64,000 nucleotides of DNA, from contig JBMNKZ010000009.1 in the NCBI GenBank assembly GCA_050952465.1, positions 62,001 through 126,000 of the forward strand. Reading direction: 5' to 3'. Of this stretch, positions 43,334-52,431 are shown piece after piece. This DNA comes from DUPU01 sp050952465. GTDB lineage: Bacteria; Bacillota; Dehalobacteriia; Dehalobacteriales; Dehalobacteriaceae. A model generated the notes under the pieces. The model had not been told where the DNA came from. It saw only the letters and a program-made list of their open reading frames with translations, and searched no databases. A program made the translations under genes and the position numbers. Position 1 is the stretch's first letter. The number at the start of each line of letters is the position of its first letter.

Positions 43334-43549
43334 ATGCCAAAATATAGTTTTCAATGTAAACAGTGTGGGATAGATTTTACCGTCAATATCCCCTGGCAGG
43401 AAAAGGAAAACGTTCAATGTCCTAACTGCGGGAGCAAAGATAAAAGACAGGATTTTAGTAAAGTGGGGGTAATTACCGGTTCCGGTTTTGGCTCCGGCTG
43501 CCCGGTTAAGGATCCGGGAGGCATATGTCCTACTACAGGAGCGGCCTGA
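43334..43549 (+). CDS. FmdB-type zinc-ribbon protein
   Basis: 71 residues from ATG 43334 behind AAGGAGGAATT. It opens MPKYSFQCKQCG and has CPNCGS about 26 residues later, the FmdB regulatory zinc ribbon. The Gly/Ser/Cys-rich tail (GSGFGSGCPVKDPGG) is usual for the family. It lies nine bases after the VWA gene, so the operon is moxR-coxE-fmdB. Function unknown. Confidence 0.85.
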   Translation: MPKYSFQCKQCGIDFTVNIPWQEKENVQCPNCGSKDKRQDFSKVGVITGSGFGSGCPVKDPGGICPTTGAA

Positions 43550-43607
43550 GGGATCAAACATTAGGGGGCGGAGTATCCGTTTCTTTAGGTCTGCTAAAAT
43601 TTATTCA

Positions 43608-43636
43608 TTGACAGCTTTGGTGCGATTAGATATCAT
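43608..43636 (+). promoter_or_regulatory. Sigma-A promoter of the TPR gene
   Basis: TTGACA (43608-43613) and TATCAT (43631-43636) with a 17-base spacer, 39 bases before the start codon of the next gene. Confidence 0.7.
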
Positions 43637-43675
43637 GAGATTTAGTGCAAAATATTTTAATAGGGGGAGTATTCC

Positions 43676-44398
43676 ATGGTCATCCAAGCAATTCGGCGTA
43701 GCAAAAAGAAAATGCGCTGGCCTTTGATCATAATGGTTGTAATGTTAGCAGTTGGTCTAGTCGGCTCTTTTGCCATTTGGAGTTCACCTAATGTAAATTC
43801 TCCAGGCAGTGAGGTTCAACCGGAGGATCAAATTAAGAATCTACAAGTCAGTATAGATAGTCTGGAAAAGGATTTAACGGAAAAACCTAAGGATTTTAGT
43901 ATTGTTAAAAGTTTGGCTGACGTAAGAGCTCAACAGGCGGGATTATATGCGCAAATTAACGATAAGGAAAAAAGCGTCGAGGTTTTCAAAAAAGGCCTGG
44001 AAAACTACCTCTCCGCTTTGGACTATGCGCCTGAAGAATTAAATGAACAGGGCAGAGCGGATATTATGGTTCAGGCTGCTTTTTGCGCCTCCAACAGCGA
44101 TCAGGGTAATGTGGCTCGTTCCCTATATCAAGAGGCCGTTAAGTTAGTACCGGAAGATTTTAATACCCGGTATAATTACGTTCTTTTCCTTGCATTTTAC
44201 CTTCAGGACATTGAAGGGGCGAAGGCAGAGATTGGCAGCTATAAAGCCCTGTTAAAAGATGGGGATGAAAGGATTGCCCAGGCGGATCAATTATTAGAGG
44301 TGATTGAAGCCCTGGAAAAAGCAGCTCAAGAGCAGGAACAAGCTGATCAGGCTAAAGAAACAGAAAGTAACGAAGAAAAAGATAACACTAAAGAATAA
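43676..44398 (+). CDS. Membrane-anchored TPR-like protein
   Basis: 240 residues from ATG 43676 behind GGGGGAG. A basic N-terminus and one membrane helix (WPLIIMVVMLAVGLVGSFAIW) are followed by an extracytoplasmic helical part with TPR-like pairs (AGLYAQINDKEKSVEVFKKGLENYL in pieces: QINDKEKSVEVFKKGLENYL; RSLYQEAVKLVPEDFNTRYNY) and a Glu/Gln/Lys-rich tail. It probably acts as a scaffold. No specific partner is evident. Confidence 0.78.
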   Translation: MVIQAIRRSKKKMRWPLIIMVVMLAVGLVGSFAIWSSPNVNSPGSEVQPEDQIKNLQVSIDSLEKDLTEKPKDFSIVKSLADVRAQQAGLYAQINDKEKSVEVFKKGLENYLSALDYAPEELNEQGRADIMVQAAFCASNSDQGNVARSLYQEAVKLVPEDFNTRYNYVLFLAFYLQDIEGAKAEIGSYKALLKDGDERIAQADQLLEVIEALEKAAQEQEQADQAKETESNEEKDNTKE

Positions 44399-44468
44399 CA
44401 ATGTATTAGAACTTAGCCTATCGAATAAATTTAATTCTTATGCATAAGAATAAGCATAAGCATAAAGG

Positions 44469-44502
44469 ATAAGCCTTGGAATAAATACCAGGGCTTATTT
44501 TT
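44469..44502 (+). terminator. Terminator after the TPR gene
   Basis: ATAAGCCTTGG (44469-44479) pairs with CCAGGGCTTAT (44488-44498) with one G-T wobble, and T's follow. Short GCATAA direct repeats precede it. Confidence 0.8.
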
Positions 44503-44593
44503 CCTGATTTTTTAAAAAATACCCAGCATGTGTTAAGATATATATATATTGTGATGCTTTGATCGAATAATTTATATTTAAGGAGCGTTTGCG

Positions 44594-45748
44594 ATGACGG
44601 AAAGAATGAATCTTAATCAAAGATTGATTTCCTGGCGGCGTTTTTTACATATGCATCCGGAAACAGCTGGGAAAGAAAAGAATACCGCGGCCTATTTAGC
44701 CAAAGAATTATCACAGATGGGTTTGGCAATCAAGGAAAATATCTTTGGCTATGGTATGGTGGCTGAATTGAATGGGAAGGAGACAGGTAAGTGTATTGCT
44801 TTAAGGGCTGATATGGATGCTTTGCCTGTCATGGAAAAAACAAATTTGGCATATAAATCTTTAACGGATGGAGCCATGCATGCCTGCGGTCACGATGCTC
44901 ATATGGCTGTCATTTTAGGGACAGCGGCGGAACTTGTTAAAAACCCCCCGCCGGGAAAGGTGAAATTTATCTTTCAGCCTAGTGAGGAAAAACCACCAGG
45001 GGGGGCAAAATACTTGATTGAAGCTGGAGCATTAAAGAATCCTGATGTAGAAGCAGTGCTTGGGCTTCACGTCTTACCTTCTTATCCAGTGGGCACCATC
45101 GCCTTGAAGGCTGGGGAGTTAATGGCCATTGCCGATGACTTTGAACTTACGATTAATGGGAGAGGCAGTCATGGGGCTCTTCCCGATCTGGCGGTGGATC
45201 CGATCATGGTCACCGCCCAGGTCATCCAAGGACTCCAGCATATTATTAGCCGAAAGATTAATCCTGCCGAACCGGCTTTACTTTCTTTTGGAACAATCCA
45301 CGGGGGCACAACGCAAAATATTATTCCTGATGAGGTAATTCTTACGGGAACAGTACGGTGCACAAGCCCGACAGTAAAAGAGGAAATCTTTAAGGCGATG
45401 CATCAAACCTTAGGCGGTATTACCAAAGCCTGGGGGGCAGATTACCAACTAAATTATTTAAATGGATATCCTCCTGTGGTGAATGATCCGGAGATGGCAG
45501 ATATGATTATGGATGTGGTTAGGGAAGATCCGGATCTTACATTAGAGGTAATGACTAAACCTTTAATGATTGGAGAAGATTTTTCCTACTATGGGATGCA
45601 TGTTCCCTCTGGTTATTTCTTTTTGGGGTGCGGAAGCGCTGAAAAGAGATATCCCCTACATCACAGTAGTTTTGATATTGAGGAAACATGTTTACCCCTG
45701 GGAGTAAAAGTAATGACCCAGTGTATTTATAAATTCTTCAACAAATAA
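44594..45748 (+). CDS. M20D amidohydrolase (N-acyl amino acid / hippurate hydrolase type)
   Basis: 384 residues from ATG 44594 behind AAGGAGCG. Metal and catalytic motifs are present: RRFLHMHPETAGKE, ALRADMDALPV, HACGHDAHMAV and PSEEKPPGGAKYLI. The dimerisation lid (INGRGSHGALPD) and the C-terminal HHSSFDIEE are intact. Such enzymes hydrolyse N-acyl or aryl-acyl amino acids; the substrate cannot be fixed from sequence. Confidence 0.9.
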   Translation: MTERMNLNQRLISWRRFLHMHPETAGKEKNTAAYLAKELSQMGLAIKENIFGYGMVAELNGKETGKCIALRADMDALPVMEKTNLAYKSLTDGAMHACGHDAHMAVILGTAAELVKNPPPGKVKFIFQPSEEKPPGGAKYLIEAGALKNPDVEAVLGLHVLPSYPVGTIALKAGELMAIADDFELTINGRGSHGALPDLAVDPIMVTAQVIQGLQHIISRKINPAEPALLSFGTIHGGTTQNIIPDEVILTGTVRCTSPTVKEEIFKAMHQTLGGITKAWGADYQLNYLNGYPPVVNDPEMADMIMDVVREDPDLTLEVMTKPLMIGEDFSYYGMHVPSGYFFLGCGSAEKRYPLHHSSFDIEETCLPLGVKVMTQCIYKFFNK

Positions 45749-45797
45749 TTATGTGATATTGGGTTTATTGTCATATAAAAGGAATGGGAGAGAACTG

Positions 45798-46367
45798 ATG
45801 GTAGAATGGCTGCTATCTTTATTATCAAATATCCCCTTGGCCATTAGAATTATTATTTTGGGTGCCTTTCCTATTACTGAATTAAGGGCAGCGATTCCTG
45901 TGGCCATAGCTTTGGGCATACCTCCTGAAGCTGCATTCGTCTTGGGGTTGGCAGGAAATGTTTTGCCGATTATCCCCTTACTTATGATTATGCCTTGGCT
46001 TTTTAAGCTGTTTGAACGGGTGCCTGCGTTTCAACGTCATTGGGGACGGATTATTGAAAGGACAAGGAAAAAGGGGCATCAGGTAGAAAAGTATGGGGCT
46101 TTAGGTTTGCTCCTTTTTGTGGCGATCCCATTGCCTGGTACCGGAGTATGGACGGGAAGCATTTTAGCATATATTATGGGCATAAACTTTTGGTATTCCT
46201 TAATCGCCTTAAGCGGGGGAGCATTTTTTGCTGGGATTGCCGTGACGATGGCCAGTATTGGTCTGTTTAAGGTATATAAATATTTATTTAATCTGGAAGT
46301 CTTGGCTGGGGTATTCCTGGCACTTATTGTAATATGGTGGTTAATAAAAAGGTGGAGGAGAAATTAG
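45798..46367 (+). CDS. Small membrane exporter-like protein (COG2426)
   Basis: 189 residues from ATG 45798 behind GGGAGAG; an upstream ORF start at 45753 lacks a ribosome site. There are four or five membrane segments (IRIIILGAFPITELRAAIPVAIALG, in pieces IRIIILGAFPITELRAAIPV; FVLGLAGNVLPIIPLLMIMP; IALSGGAFFAGIAVTMAS; AGVFLALIVIWWLI). It matches the putative small multidrug export family PF06695. The drug-export role is only a family label. Confidence 0.82.
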   Translation: MVEWLLSLLSNIPLAIRIIILGAFPITELRAAIPVAIALGIPPEAAFVLGLAGNVLPIIPLLMIMPWLFKLFERVPAFQRHWGRIIERTRKKGHQVEKYGALGLLLFVAIPLPGTGVWTGSILAYIMGINFWYSLIALSGGAFFAGIAVTMASIGLFKVYKYLFNLEVLAGVFLALIVIWWLIKRWRRN

Positions 46368-46389
46368 TTCTCCTCCTTTTCCTTTTTTT
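46354..46389 (+). terminator. Terminator overlapping the exporter stop codon
   Basis: GGAGGAGAA (46354-46362) pairs with TTCTCCTCC (46368-46376) around ATTAG, which includes the stop. Two T-runs follow. Confidence 0.85.
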
Positions 46390-46439
46390 GTTCCTTTTTG
46401 TGCTCCTCTAAAATTTCAGCTTCTGTTTCATGTCTTATC

Positions 46440-46517
46440 GCGGCTAGGTTGGGCTTTAAAGCCGCCTTTTTTCTCCAATTAATCCTCCTCATGCGGGGGA
46501 TGTCACTCAAAGTGACA
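46440..46517 (+). other. Two hairpins in the leader upstream of mraZ
   Basis: GCGGCT (46440-46445) can pair with AGCCGC (46460-46465), followed by CTTTTTT, an attenuator or terminator-like form. A second hairpin, TGTCACT (46501-46507) with AGTGACA (46511-46517), has a CAA loop. The rest of the 46,377-46,640 spacer is AT-rich with no recognised element. Confidence 0.5.
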
Positions 46518-46642
46518 GGGGGAGTGCCATTGCTATATTTTGCCCACCCAGTTGTTAGTTATTAACAGTTTAAGAAAAAAATAAAATTAATTTTAATTTT
46601 TTGTGGATGATAGAAGGGAAAAGTGGACTCTATAGCGAATAT

Positions 46643-46690
46643 AGTGGTGTGAAGTGGGTAAAAGTGGTGAAAATGTGATTGAAGTGAGGC
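46643..46690 (+). promoter_or_regulatory. MraZ operator (10-bp-periodic GTG repeats)
   Basis: AGTGG occurs at 46643, 46653 and 46663; ATGTG at 46673 and AGTGA at 46683 keep the same 10-base step, directly before the mraZ start at 46698. MraZ is known to bind arrays of short GTG-containing repeats on one face of the helix upstream of its own gene. The last repeat also supplies the GTGAGG ribosome site. Confidence 0.75.
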
Positions 46691-46697
46691 CGCTATT

Positions 46698-47135
46698 ATG
46701 TTCATGGGAGAATACCAACACACAATTGATCCTAAGGGACGGTTATTTATTCCGGTAAAATTTCGCGAGGATCTAGGTGATAATTTTGTAGTCACCAAGG
46801 GCCTGGATAATTGCCTGTTTGTTTATTCCAAGAACGAGTGGCAAAGATTAGAATTGAAATTAAAAGCTCTTCCTTTTACTAAGGCTGATGCTCGGGCTTT
46901 TACCCGTTTCTTCTTTTCCGGTGCCATGGAATGTGAACTGGATAAACAGGGAAGAATATTACTCCCCGCTAATCTAAGGGATTATGCCCAATTAGACAAG
47001 GAAACTGTCATTATTGGGGTCTCATCCCGGGTGGAAATATGGAGCAAAGATCGCTGGGATCGTTACAATGAACAGGCAGCCTCAGACTATGAGGAACTGG
47101 CGGAAAAGCTGGTGGATTTTGATTTGGATTTATAG
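46698..47135 (+). CDS. mraZ: Transcriptional regulator MraZ
   Basis: 145 residues from ATG 46698. It has two AbrB-like swapped-hairpin domains, each with a DxxxR core: IDPKGRLFIPVKFRE near the N-terminus and LDKQGRILLPANLRD in the second half. MraZ forms a ring and controls the dcw operon it heads; the repeat operator lies immediately upstream. Confidence 0.96.
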   Translation: MFMGEYQHTIDPKGRLFIPVKFREDLGDNFVVTKGLDNCLFVYSKNEWQRLELKLKALPFTKADARAFTRFFFSGAMECELDKQGRILLPANLRDYAQLDKETVIIGVSSRVEIWSKDRWDRYNEQAASDYEELAEKLVDFDLDL

Positions 47136-47166
47136 TAGCGGGAGAATCTGAACAGGTGGGTTGACT

Positions 47167-48111
47167 GTGGAATTTTATCATGTTCCTGTTTTGCTGGAAG
47201 AATGTATGGAGATGCTCAATCTAAAAAGTGACGGTATCTATGTAGACTGCACTATGGGAGGAGCAGGACACTCTTTTGAGATTCTAAAACGGACTTCCCC
47301 TCAGGGAAAGCTAATTGCCCTGGATCAGGATGAAATAGCTATCGCCCATGGGCGGCAAAGATTAAAAGAATATGGAGAACGTGTTACTATTGTCCATGAT
47401 AATTTTAAAAATATTAAAAGTATCTTAGAGAATCTGGCAATCAATGAGGTAGATGGTTTCTTATTTGATATCGGAGTATCTTCCTATCAATTAGATCATC
47501 CGGAACGGGGATTTTCCTATATGGAAGATGCTCCCTTGGATATGAGAATGGATCAGGAGCACCAAACATTTACTGCCGCAGATTTAGTTAATACCAAAAG
47601 TCAAGAGGAACTTGCCGACATCATATTTCAATATGGTGAAGAACGATGGGCCAAAAGGATTGCCCAATTTATCATAAATTTTCGTATCAAAAAAAGAATT
47701 GAATCAACTGGGGAATTAGTACAAATTATTAAAAAGGCTATTCCAGCAGGAGCCCGTAAAGATGGTCCTCACCCCGCCAAAAGGACTTTTCAAGCTTTAC
47801 GGATTGCTATAAATAACGAATTGGAAGTCTTGGAGAAGGTAGTAGCCGATACTGCCACCTTTTTAAAACCCGGTGGAAGGATTTGTATTATTACCTTCCA
47901 TTCTTTAGAAGATAGAATTGTTAAAAATCAGTATCATAAGCTTTCCGGTGCCTGCACCTGTCCTCCTGGATTCCCTATATGCGGATGCAATAACCCGCGG
48001 CTTTTAAAAATTCTTACCAGAAAACCCATTATTCCGTCTGTTCGGGAAGTCCACGAGAACCCCCGGGCTAGGAGTGCAAAATTAAGAGTAGCAGAAAGAG
48101 TTCTAAACTAA
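47167..48111 (+). CDS. rsmH: 16S rRNA (cytosine1402-N4)-methyltransferase
   Basis: 314 residues from GTG 47167 (AGGTGG seven bases upstream; the earlier TTG 47161 is too close to it). Motifs are HVPVLLEECMEML, the SAM loop TMGGAGHSFEIL, DGFLFDIGVSSYQLD, RTFQALRIAINNELE and TFHSLEDRIVK. It methylates C1402 of 16S rRNA in the P site. Second gene of the dcw cluster. Confidence 0.96.
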   Translation: MEFYHVPVLLEECMEMLNLKSDGIYVDCTMGGAGHSFEILKRTSPQGKLIALDQDEIAIAHGRQRLKEYGERVTIVHDNFKNIKSILENLAINEVDGFLFDIGVSSYQLDHPERGFSYMEDAPLDMRMDQEHQTFTAADLVNTKSQEELADIIFQYGEERWAKRIAQFIINFRIKKRIESTGELVQIIKKAIPAGARKDGPHPAKRTFQALRIAINNELEVLEKVVADTATFLKPGGRICIITFHSLEDRIVKNQYHKLSGACTCPPGFPICGCNNPRLLKILTRKPIIPSVREVHENPRARSAKLRVAERVLN

Positions 48112-48128
48112 CAGGAGGTAGAATAAGC

Positions 48129-48656
48129 TTGTTAGAGGCAAAACAAATTTCCCACGCATACAGTGATTATAATTATAAACCGAGGCCGATTGTGAAGCCC
48201 CGACCAAAAGTTAAAAGAGCAAACATGTTCATAGCAAAAATAGTTGTTGTGAGCGGTGTTCTGTTAGCTGTGCTGACCGGCTTGCTCTTAACTGCTACCC
48301 ATGCCCAAATTACATATAAGACAGACAATATTATTCAACTAAAAAGAGAGATTTCTGACTTGCATAATGCTAACGAAAGATTAAAATTAGAAATAGCGCG
48401 CTTGAAGTCTTTAGACCGGGTGGAAATGATTGCTACCACGGAATTGGGTATGATTCAACCGGGAATTAATGAGATCGAGTATATTGCCTTTGAAGATACT
48501 GACACACAAGCCGATCTTACTGAGCAGGGTGCACTGGGAGAAGAGGCAACGGCGGCGGTGGAAGTAGCGTCGGGTAAGAAATTTCACCCTATCATTTTGG
48601 TAGTCAATAAATTAGTTATTGACCATGTTTTACCTAAAATTTCCCCTGAGGAGTGA
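48129..48656 (+). CDS. ftsL: Cell division protein FtsL
   Basis: 175 residues from TTG 48129, AGGAGG ten bases upstream. It is a bitopic membrane protein: a basic cytoplasmic N-terminus (RPIVKPRPKVKRAN), a helix (IAKIVVVSGVLLAVLTGLLL) and a short coiled coil (IIQLKREISDLHNANERLKL) typical of FtsL/DivIC. The C-terminal tail is longer than usual. It is assigned by position between rsmH and ftsI and by topology, since FtsL sequences diverge widely. Confidence 0.85.
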   Translation: MLEAKQISHAYSDYNYKPRPIVKPRPKVKRANMFIAKIVVVSGVLLAVLTGLLLTATHAQITYKTDNIIQLKREISDLHNANERLKLEIARLKSLDRVEMIATTELGMIQPGINEIEYIAFEDTDTQADLTEQGALGEEATAAVEVASGKKFHPIILVVNKLVIDHVLPKISPEE

Positions 48657-48664
48657 GGGGCAGA

Positions 48665-50824
48665 GTGCAAACTACTACTATTTTGATGAGGCGAAGGATA
48701 GCGTGTCTCTTTTTTGGAGCGATAGCTGTCTTCTTTCTTTTATTATTACGCTTAGCATATCTCCAGTTTGCCATGGGGAGTGAGCTGCAATTAAAAGCAG
48801 AACAGTTACGTATGAGAGAGGTTCCTATTGCCGCAAAGAGAGGAACGATTTATGATAGAAATCATAGAAAATTGGCGGTCAGCATTAGTGCTGATTCTAT
48901 TTATGCGTTGCCGCCGGAAGTTAATTATTCTGGAAAAGGGGAAGAGATTGCCAAGCAATTAGCACCGATTTTGGAAATGCCGGAAGATAAGCTTTTGGAG
49001 AAAATTACTGCTCCTCGTTCCTTTGAATGGATTAAGCGAAAAGTAGATTTTGAAAAAGCCCAAAAAATTCGGCAGTTAGATCTACCTGGGATTAAGGTAG
49101 TAGAAGAATCCCAAAGATTTTACCCAAAGGATGCCTTGGCTGCCCATATCTTAGGTTTCGCTGGTATTGATAATCAAGGGTTAGAAGGGATAGAGGTTAC
49201 TTGGGATCAAGAGCTAAAGGGTGTTCCGGGAAATATTGTTGTTGAATATGATGCCAAGGGACGTGAACTGCCCCAGGCAGTACATAAATACAATCCTCCT
49301 GTGGATGGGTATTCTTTAGTACTTACCATTGATGAAACTATTCAATATTTTGCGGAACGGGAATTGGATAAGGTGATGTCAGGTCCTTCTAAACCTAAGG
49401 GAGCCACGATTGTAATTATGCAGCCCAAAACGGGAGAGATCTTAGCCCTAGCCAATCGTCCTAGCTATGATTCCAATAAGTATGGTGAGTTTGATTCTCA
49501 AACATGGAGAAATCCTGCTGTTTCTAATACCTATGAGCCGGGTTCCACTTTTAAAATAATTACCACGGCGGCTGCTTTGGAAGAAGGAGTGGTTAGTCCG
49601 GATGATCGGTTTTATGATCCCGGCTATTATGAGGTGGGGGGACATAGGATTAAGTGTTGGCGTTCCTATAATCCCCATGGCAGCCAGTCTTTTCGGGAAG
49701 TGATGCAAAATTCCTGTAACCCAGGTTTTGTGGAAGTGGGGTTAGAGTTGGAAAACAAGGAAAAAGGTGTTTTCTATAAGTATATTAAAGCCTTTGGTTT
49801 TGGTACCAAGACAGGTATTGATCTTCCTGGTGAGGCATTGGGCATTATGATTAATGAAAAAGATCTAAAGCCGATTAACATTGCCACAATTTCCATTGGT
49901 CAGGCCATTGCGGTTACACCAATCCAGTTAATTACAGCCGTTTCGGCAGTAGCAAATGGGGGAACATTGATGGAACCCCAAATTGTTCGGGAAGTAATTG
50001 ATAATGAGGGAAATGTGGTACAAGGTTTTCAACCAAAGCCTGTAAGAAGGGTAATCTCAGAACAAACAGCGGAAATAGAAAGAGATTTATTAGAAAGTGT
50101 GGTTTCCCAGGGGACAGGTAGAAACGCTTATATTCCGGGATACCGCGTTGGAGGAAAGACAGGAACTGCCCAAAAGGCAGGACCCGGTGGTTATCAGCAG
50201 GGTAAGTATGTAGCCTCTTTTATTGGAATGGCTCCTATTAATGACCCTGAAATAGTAGCCTTGGTAATTCTGGATGAGCCTCAGGGGTATCCATATCAGG
50301 GTGGCCAAATCGCTGCCCCGGTTTTTAAGGCAGTAGCCGAAGATACCCTCCGCTATTTGGGGATAGTTTCCCAATATACTTATGAGGAAGAGAAAAATGA
50401 AGGACTTAAGGTAGAACCAAAGCTTATTTCTGTCCCTGAAGTGGTTAATTTGTCTCCGGAAGAAGCGGCTAAGGTTTTAAGGCTTGAGGGATTGAAGGCC
50501 GAGATTAAAGGAGAAGGTAAGGTCGTAACAAGTCAGACCCCGGCCGGTATGGCTAAAGTAGAAGCAGGCACTGAAGTAGTTTTGAATTTAGGCACAGCAG
50601 ATCAGTCCTTAGTTCCTGGTTCGGTTACCGTTCCGGATTTAACAGGAAAACGGATTAGAGAAGTGGCTGAACTCCTTAGTGCCATGGGGCTCAAATTAAA
50701 TCCGGACGGTTTCGGCAAGGTCGTAAGACAAGAGCCCATCCCCGGAACAAAGATCCAAACCGGTCAAGAAGTGAAGGTTTATTTCTCGGAAGAGGAAGAA
50801 ACAGCGGAGACTTTGGGACCTTAA
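48665..50824 (+). CDS. ftsI: Division-specific penicillin-binding protein (FtsI/SpoVD type) with two PASTA domains
   Basis: 719 residues from GTG 48665 (GAGGGG upstream; GTG 48653 overlaps the ftsL stop and is possible). One N-terminal membrane helix is followed by a PBP dimerisation domain (RGTIYDRNHRKLAVS) and a transpeptidase domain with the three active-site motifs STFK (in EPGSTFKIITTAA), SCN (QNSCNPGF) and KTGTAQK. Two PASTA domains end the protein (VPEVVNLSPEEAAKVL; VPDLTGKRIREVAELL). It cross-links septal peptidoglycan. Whether it serves vegetative division or the spore cortex (SpoVD) cannot be decided. Confidence 0.93.
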   Translation: MQTTTILMRRRIACLFFGAIAVFFLLLLRLAYLQFAMGSELQLKAEQLRMREVPIAAKRGTIYDRNHRKLAVSISADSIYALPPEVNYSGKGEEIAKQLAPILEMPEDKLLEKITAPRSFEWIKRKVDFEKAQKIRQLDLPGIKVVEESQRFYPKDALAAHILGFAGIDNQGLEGIEVTWDQELKGVPGNIVVEYDAKGRELPQAVHKYNPPVDGYSLVLTIDETIQYFAERELDKVMSGPSKPKGATIVIMQPKTGEILALANRPSYDSNKYGEFDSQTWRNPAVSNTYEPGSTFKIITTAAALEEGVVSPDDRFYDPGYYEVGGHRIKCWRSYNPHGSQSFREVMQNSCNPGFVEVGLELENKEKGVFYKYIKAFGFGTKTGIDLPGEALGIMINEKDLKPINIATISIGQAIAVTPIQLITAVSAVANGGTLMEPQIVREVIDNEGNVVQGFQPKPVRRVISEQTAEIERDLLESVVSQGTGRNAYIPGYRVGGKTGTAQKAGPGGYQQGKYVASFIGMAPINDPEIVALVILDEPQGYPYQGGQIAAPVFKAVAEDTLRYLGIVSQYTYEEEKNEGLKVEPKLISVPEVVNLSPEEAAKVLRLEGLKAEIKGEGKVVTSQTPAGMAKVEAGTEVVLNLGTADQSLVPGSVTVPDLTGKRIREVAELLSAMGLKLNPDGFGKVVRQEPIPGTKIQTGQEVKVYFSEEEETAETLGP

Positions 50825-50830
50825 TAAAAG

Positions 50831-50864
50831 AAATAGAAGTTTGGATATTTCTGAACTTCTATTT
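50831..50864 (+). terminator. Hairpin between ftsI and murE
   Basis: AAATAGAAGTT (50831-50841) pairs with AACTTCTATTT (50854-50864). The tail has few T's, so read-through into murE is likely. Confidence 0.5.
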
Positions 50865-50920
50865 AATTGGTTGACTAAGCATGATTTATGACGGATAAGA
50901 TATTGACGGGGGTGATTTAA

Positions 50921-52393
50921 TTGTTATTGTCAGCCATAGCCGGGTTTTTAAAGGCCGATGTAATTGGTCAAGAAGATGTAGAAATCAGCGGGGTAAGTTA
51001 TGATTCCAGAAAAGTATCGCCGGGAGATTTATTTGTTTGTATTCCAGGCGTAAAGAGTGACGGACATGATTTTATTCCCGATGCTCTGAAAAAGGGGGCA
51101 AAGGCTTTAGTTACTACCCACCGGGTTTTTGATATTCCAGCCGGTGTTAGCCAAATCGTGGTTCCTGATACCAGGGAAAGCCTGGCTAAAATTTCCACCA
51201 TTTGGTACGGGTTTCCTTGTCAAAGGCTCAGAATGATCGGGATAACGGGTACTAACGGAAAGACTACCACCACTCATTTGATTAAAGGAATACTGGAAAA
51301 GAATAAAAAAAACGTAGGCCTGATTGGTACCATACATAATCTCATTGGGGAAGAGGAACTGCCTTCTACCCATACCACACCGGAATCTTGGGAGTTGTCC
51401 GGATTATTAAACCAGATGGTTGAAAAAAGTACAGACACGGTGGTAATGGAGGTATCTTCTCACGCCTTAAAACAAAACAGGGTGGCCTGCTGTGAATTTG
51501 ACGCTGCAGTATTTACAAATTTAACCCAAGATCACCTGGATTATCATTTAAGCTGGGACGATTATCTGAACAGCAAATTAAAGCTTTTTCAAAGCTTGCA
51601 TATAGGAAGTAAAGGTGGGGCTAAATATGCCGTGGTCAACGGGGATGATCCTGTGGCGGAGGAATTTAAAAGAGCGGCAAAAGTGCCGGTATGGACTTAT
51701 GGCATTAATGAGAATACTCATATACGAGCGGAAGGGATCCGGATATCACCCCAGGGTACCACTTTTACACTTAAAACTAATCAAGGCAGTTGTCCTCTGA
51801 AGACATCCTTGATCGGAAATTTCAATGTTTATAATGTTTTGGCCGCCATTACTACGGCACTTTTAGAAGGGGTGCCACTTTCTTTGATTTCCGAGTATTT
51901 GGCACAGGCCCCTCAGGTGGCGGGCCGCTTCGAGTTAATAGATGAGGGACAGCCTTTCCCTGTAATTGTAGATTATGCCCATACCCCAGACGGCTTGAAA
52001 AACGTCTTAAAAACGGCCAAAGAAATAACTAAAGGCCGTTTGATTACGGTTTTTGGATGCGGAGGGGATCGGGACCGGGGAAAAAGACCCATTATGGGGG
52101 AAATCTCAGGGAGGCTAAGCAACTTTAGCTTTATCACCTCAGATAATCCGAGGACGGAAGATCCCAGGGCAATCATTGAAGAAGTTGAGGCTGGGATCTC
52201 TCCTGTCACGTCCCATTACAAAATTATTTCCGATCGGAGGCAAGCCATTGAAGAAGCCATTAAAATGGCTGAAGCCCAGGATACGGTGGTTATTGCTGGT
52301 AAAGGACATGAGAACTATCAATTAGTAATGGGAAAAGTGTTTCATTTCGATGACCGGGAGGTAGCCCGGGAAGTCTTACAAAGACTAAAGTAG
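50921..52393 (+). CDS. murE: UDP-MurNAc-L-Ala-D-Glu:mDAP ligase
   Basis: 490 residues from TTG 50921 behind GGGGGTGATT. It has the ATP loop GITGTNGKTTTTHL, HTTPES, and SDNPRTEDP. The DNPR motif marks enzymes that add meso-diaminopimelate, so the wall is expected to be mDAP type. It is followed directly by mraY; the murF normally between them is missing. Confidence 0.96.
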   Translation: MLLSAIAGFLKADVIGQEDVEISGVSYDSRKVSPGDLFVCIPGVKSDGHDFIPDALKKGAKALVTTHRVFDIPAGVSQIVVPDTRESLAKISTIWYGFPCQRLRMIGITGTNGKTTTTHLIKGILEKNKKNVGLIGTIHNLIGEEELPSTHTTPESWELSGLLNQMVEKSTDTVVMEVSSHALKQNRVACCEFDAAVFTNLTQDHLDYHLSWDDYLNSKLKLFQSLHIGSKGGAKYAVVNGDDPVAEEFKRAAKVPVWTYGINENTHIRAEGIRISPQGTTFTLKTNQGSCPLKTSLIGNFNVYNVLAAITTALLEGVPLSLISEYLAQAPQVAGRFELIDEGQPFPVIVDYAHTPDGLKNVLKTAKEITKGRLITVFGCGGDRDRGKRPIMGEISGRLSNFSFITSDNPRTEDPRAIIEEVEAGISPVTSHYKIISDRRQAIEEAIKMAEAQDTVVIAGKGHENYQLVMGKVFHFDDREVAREVLQRLK

Positions 52394-52431
52394 CAAGGGA
52401 TTGATCTTAATTTTTATACAAGGCGGTTTAT

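Noticed and set aside
44440..44470. GCATAA direct repeats as an operator
   Set aside because: They are short, AT-rich, and sit just before a terminator rather than near a promoter.
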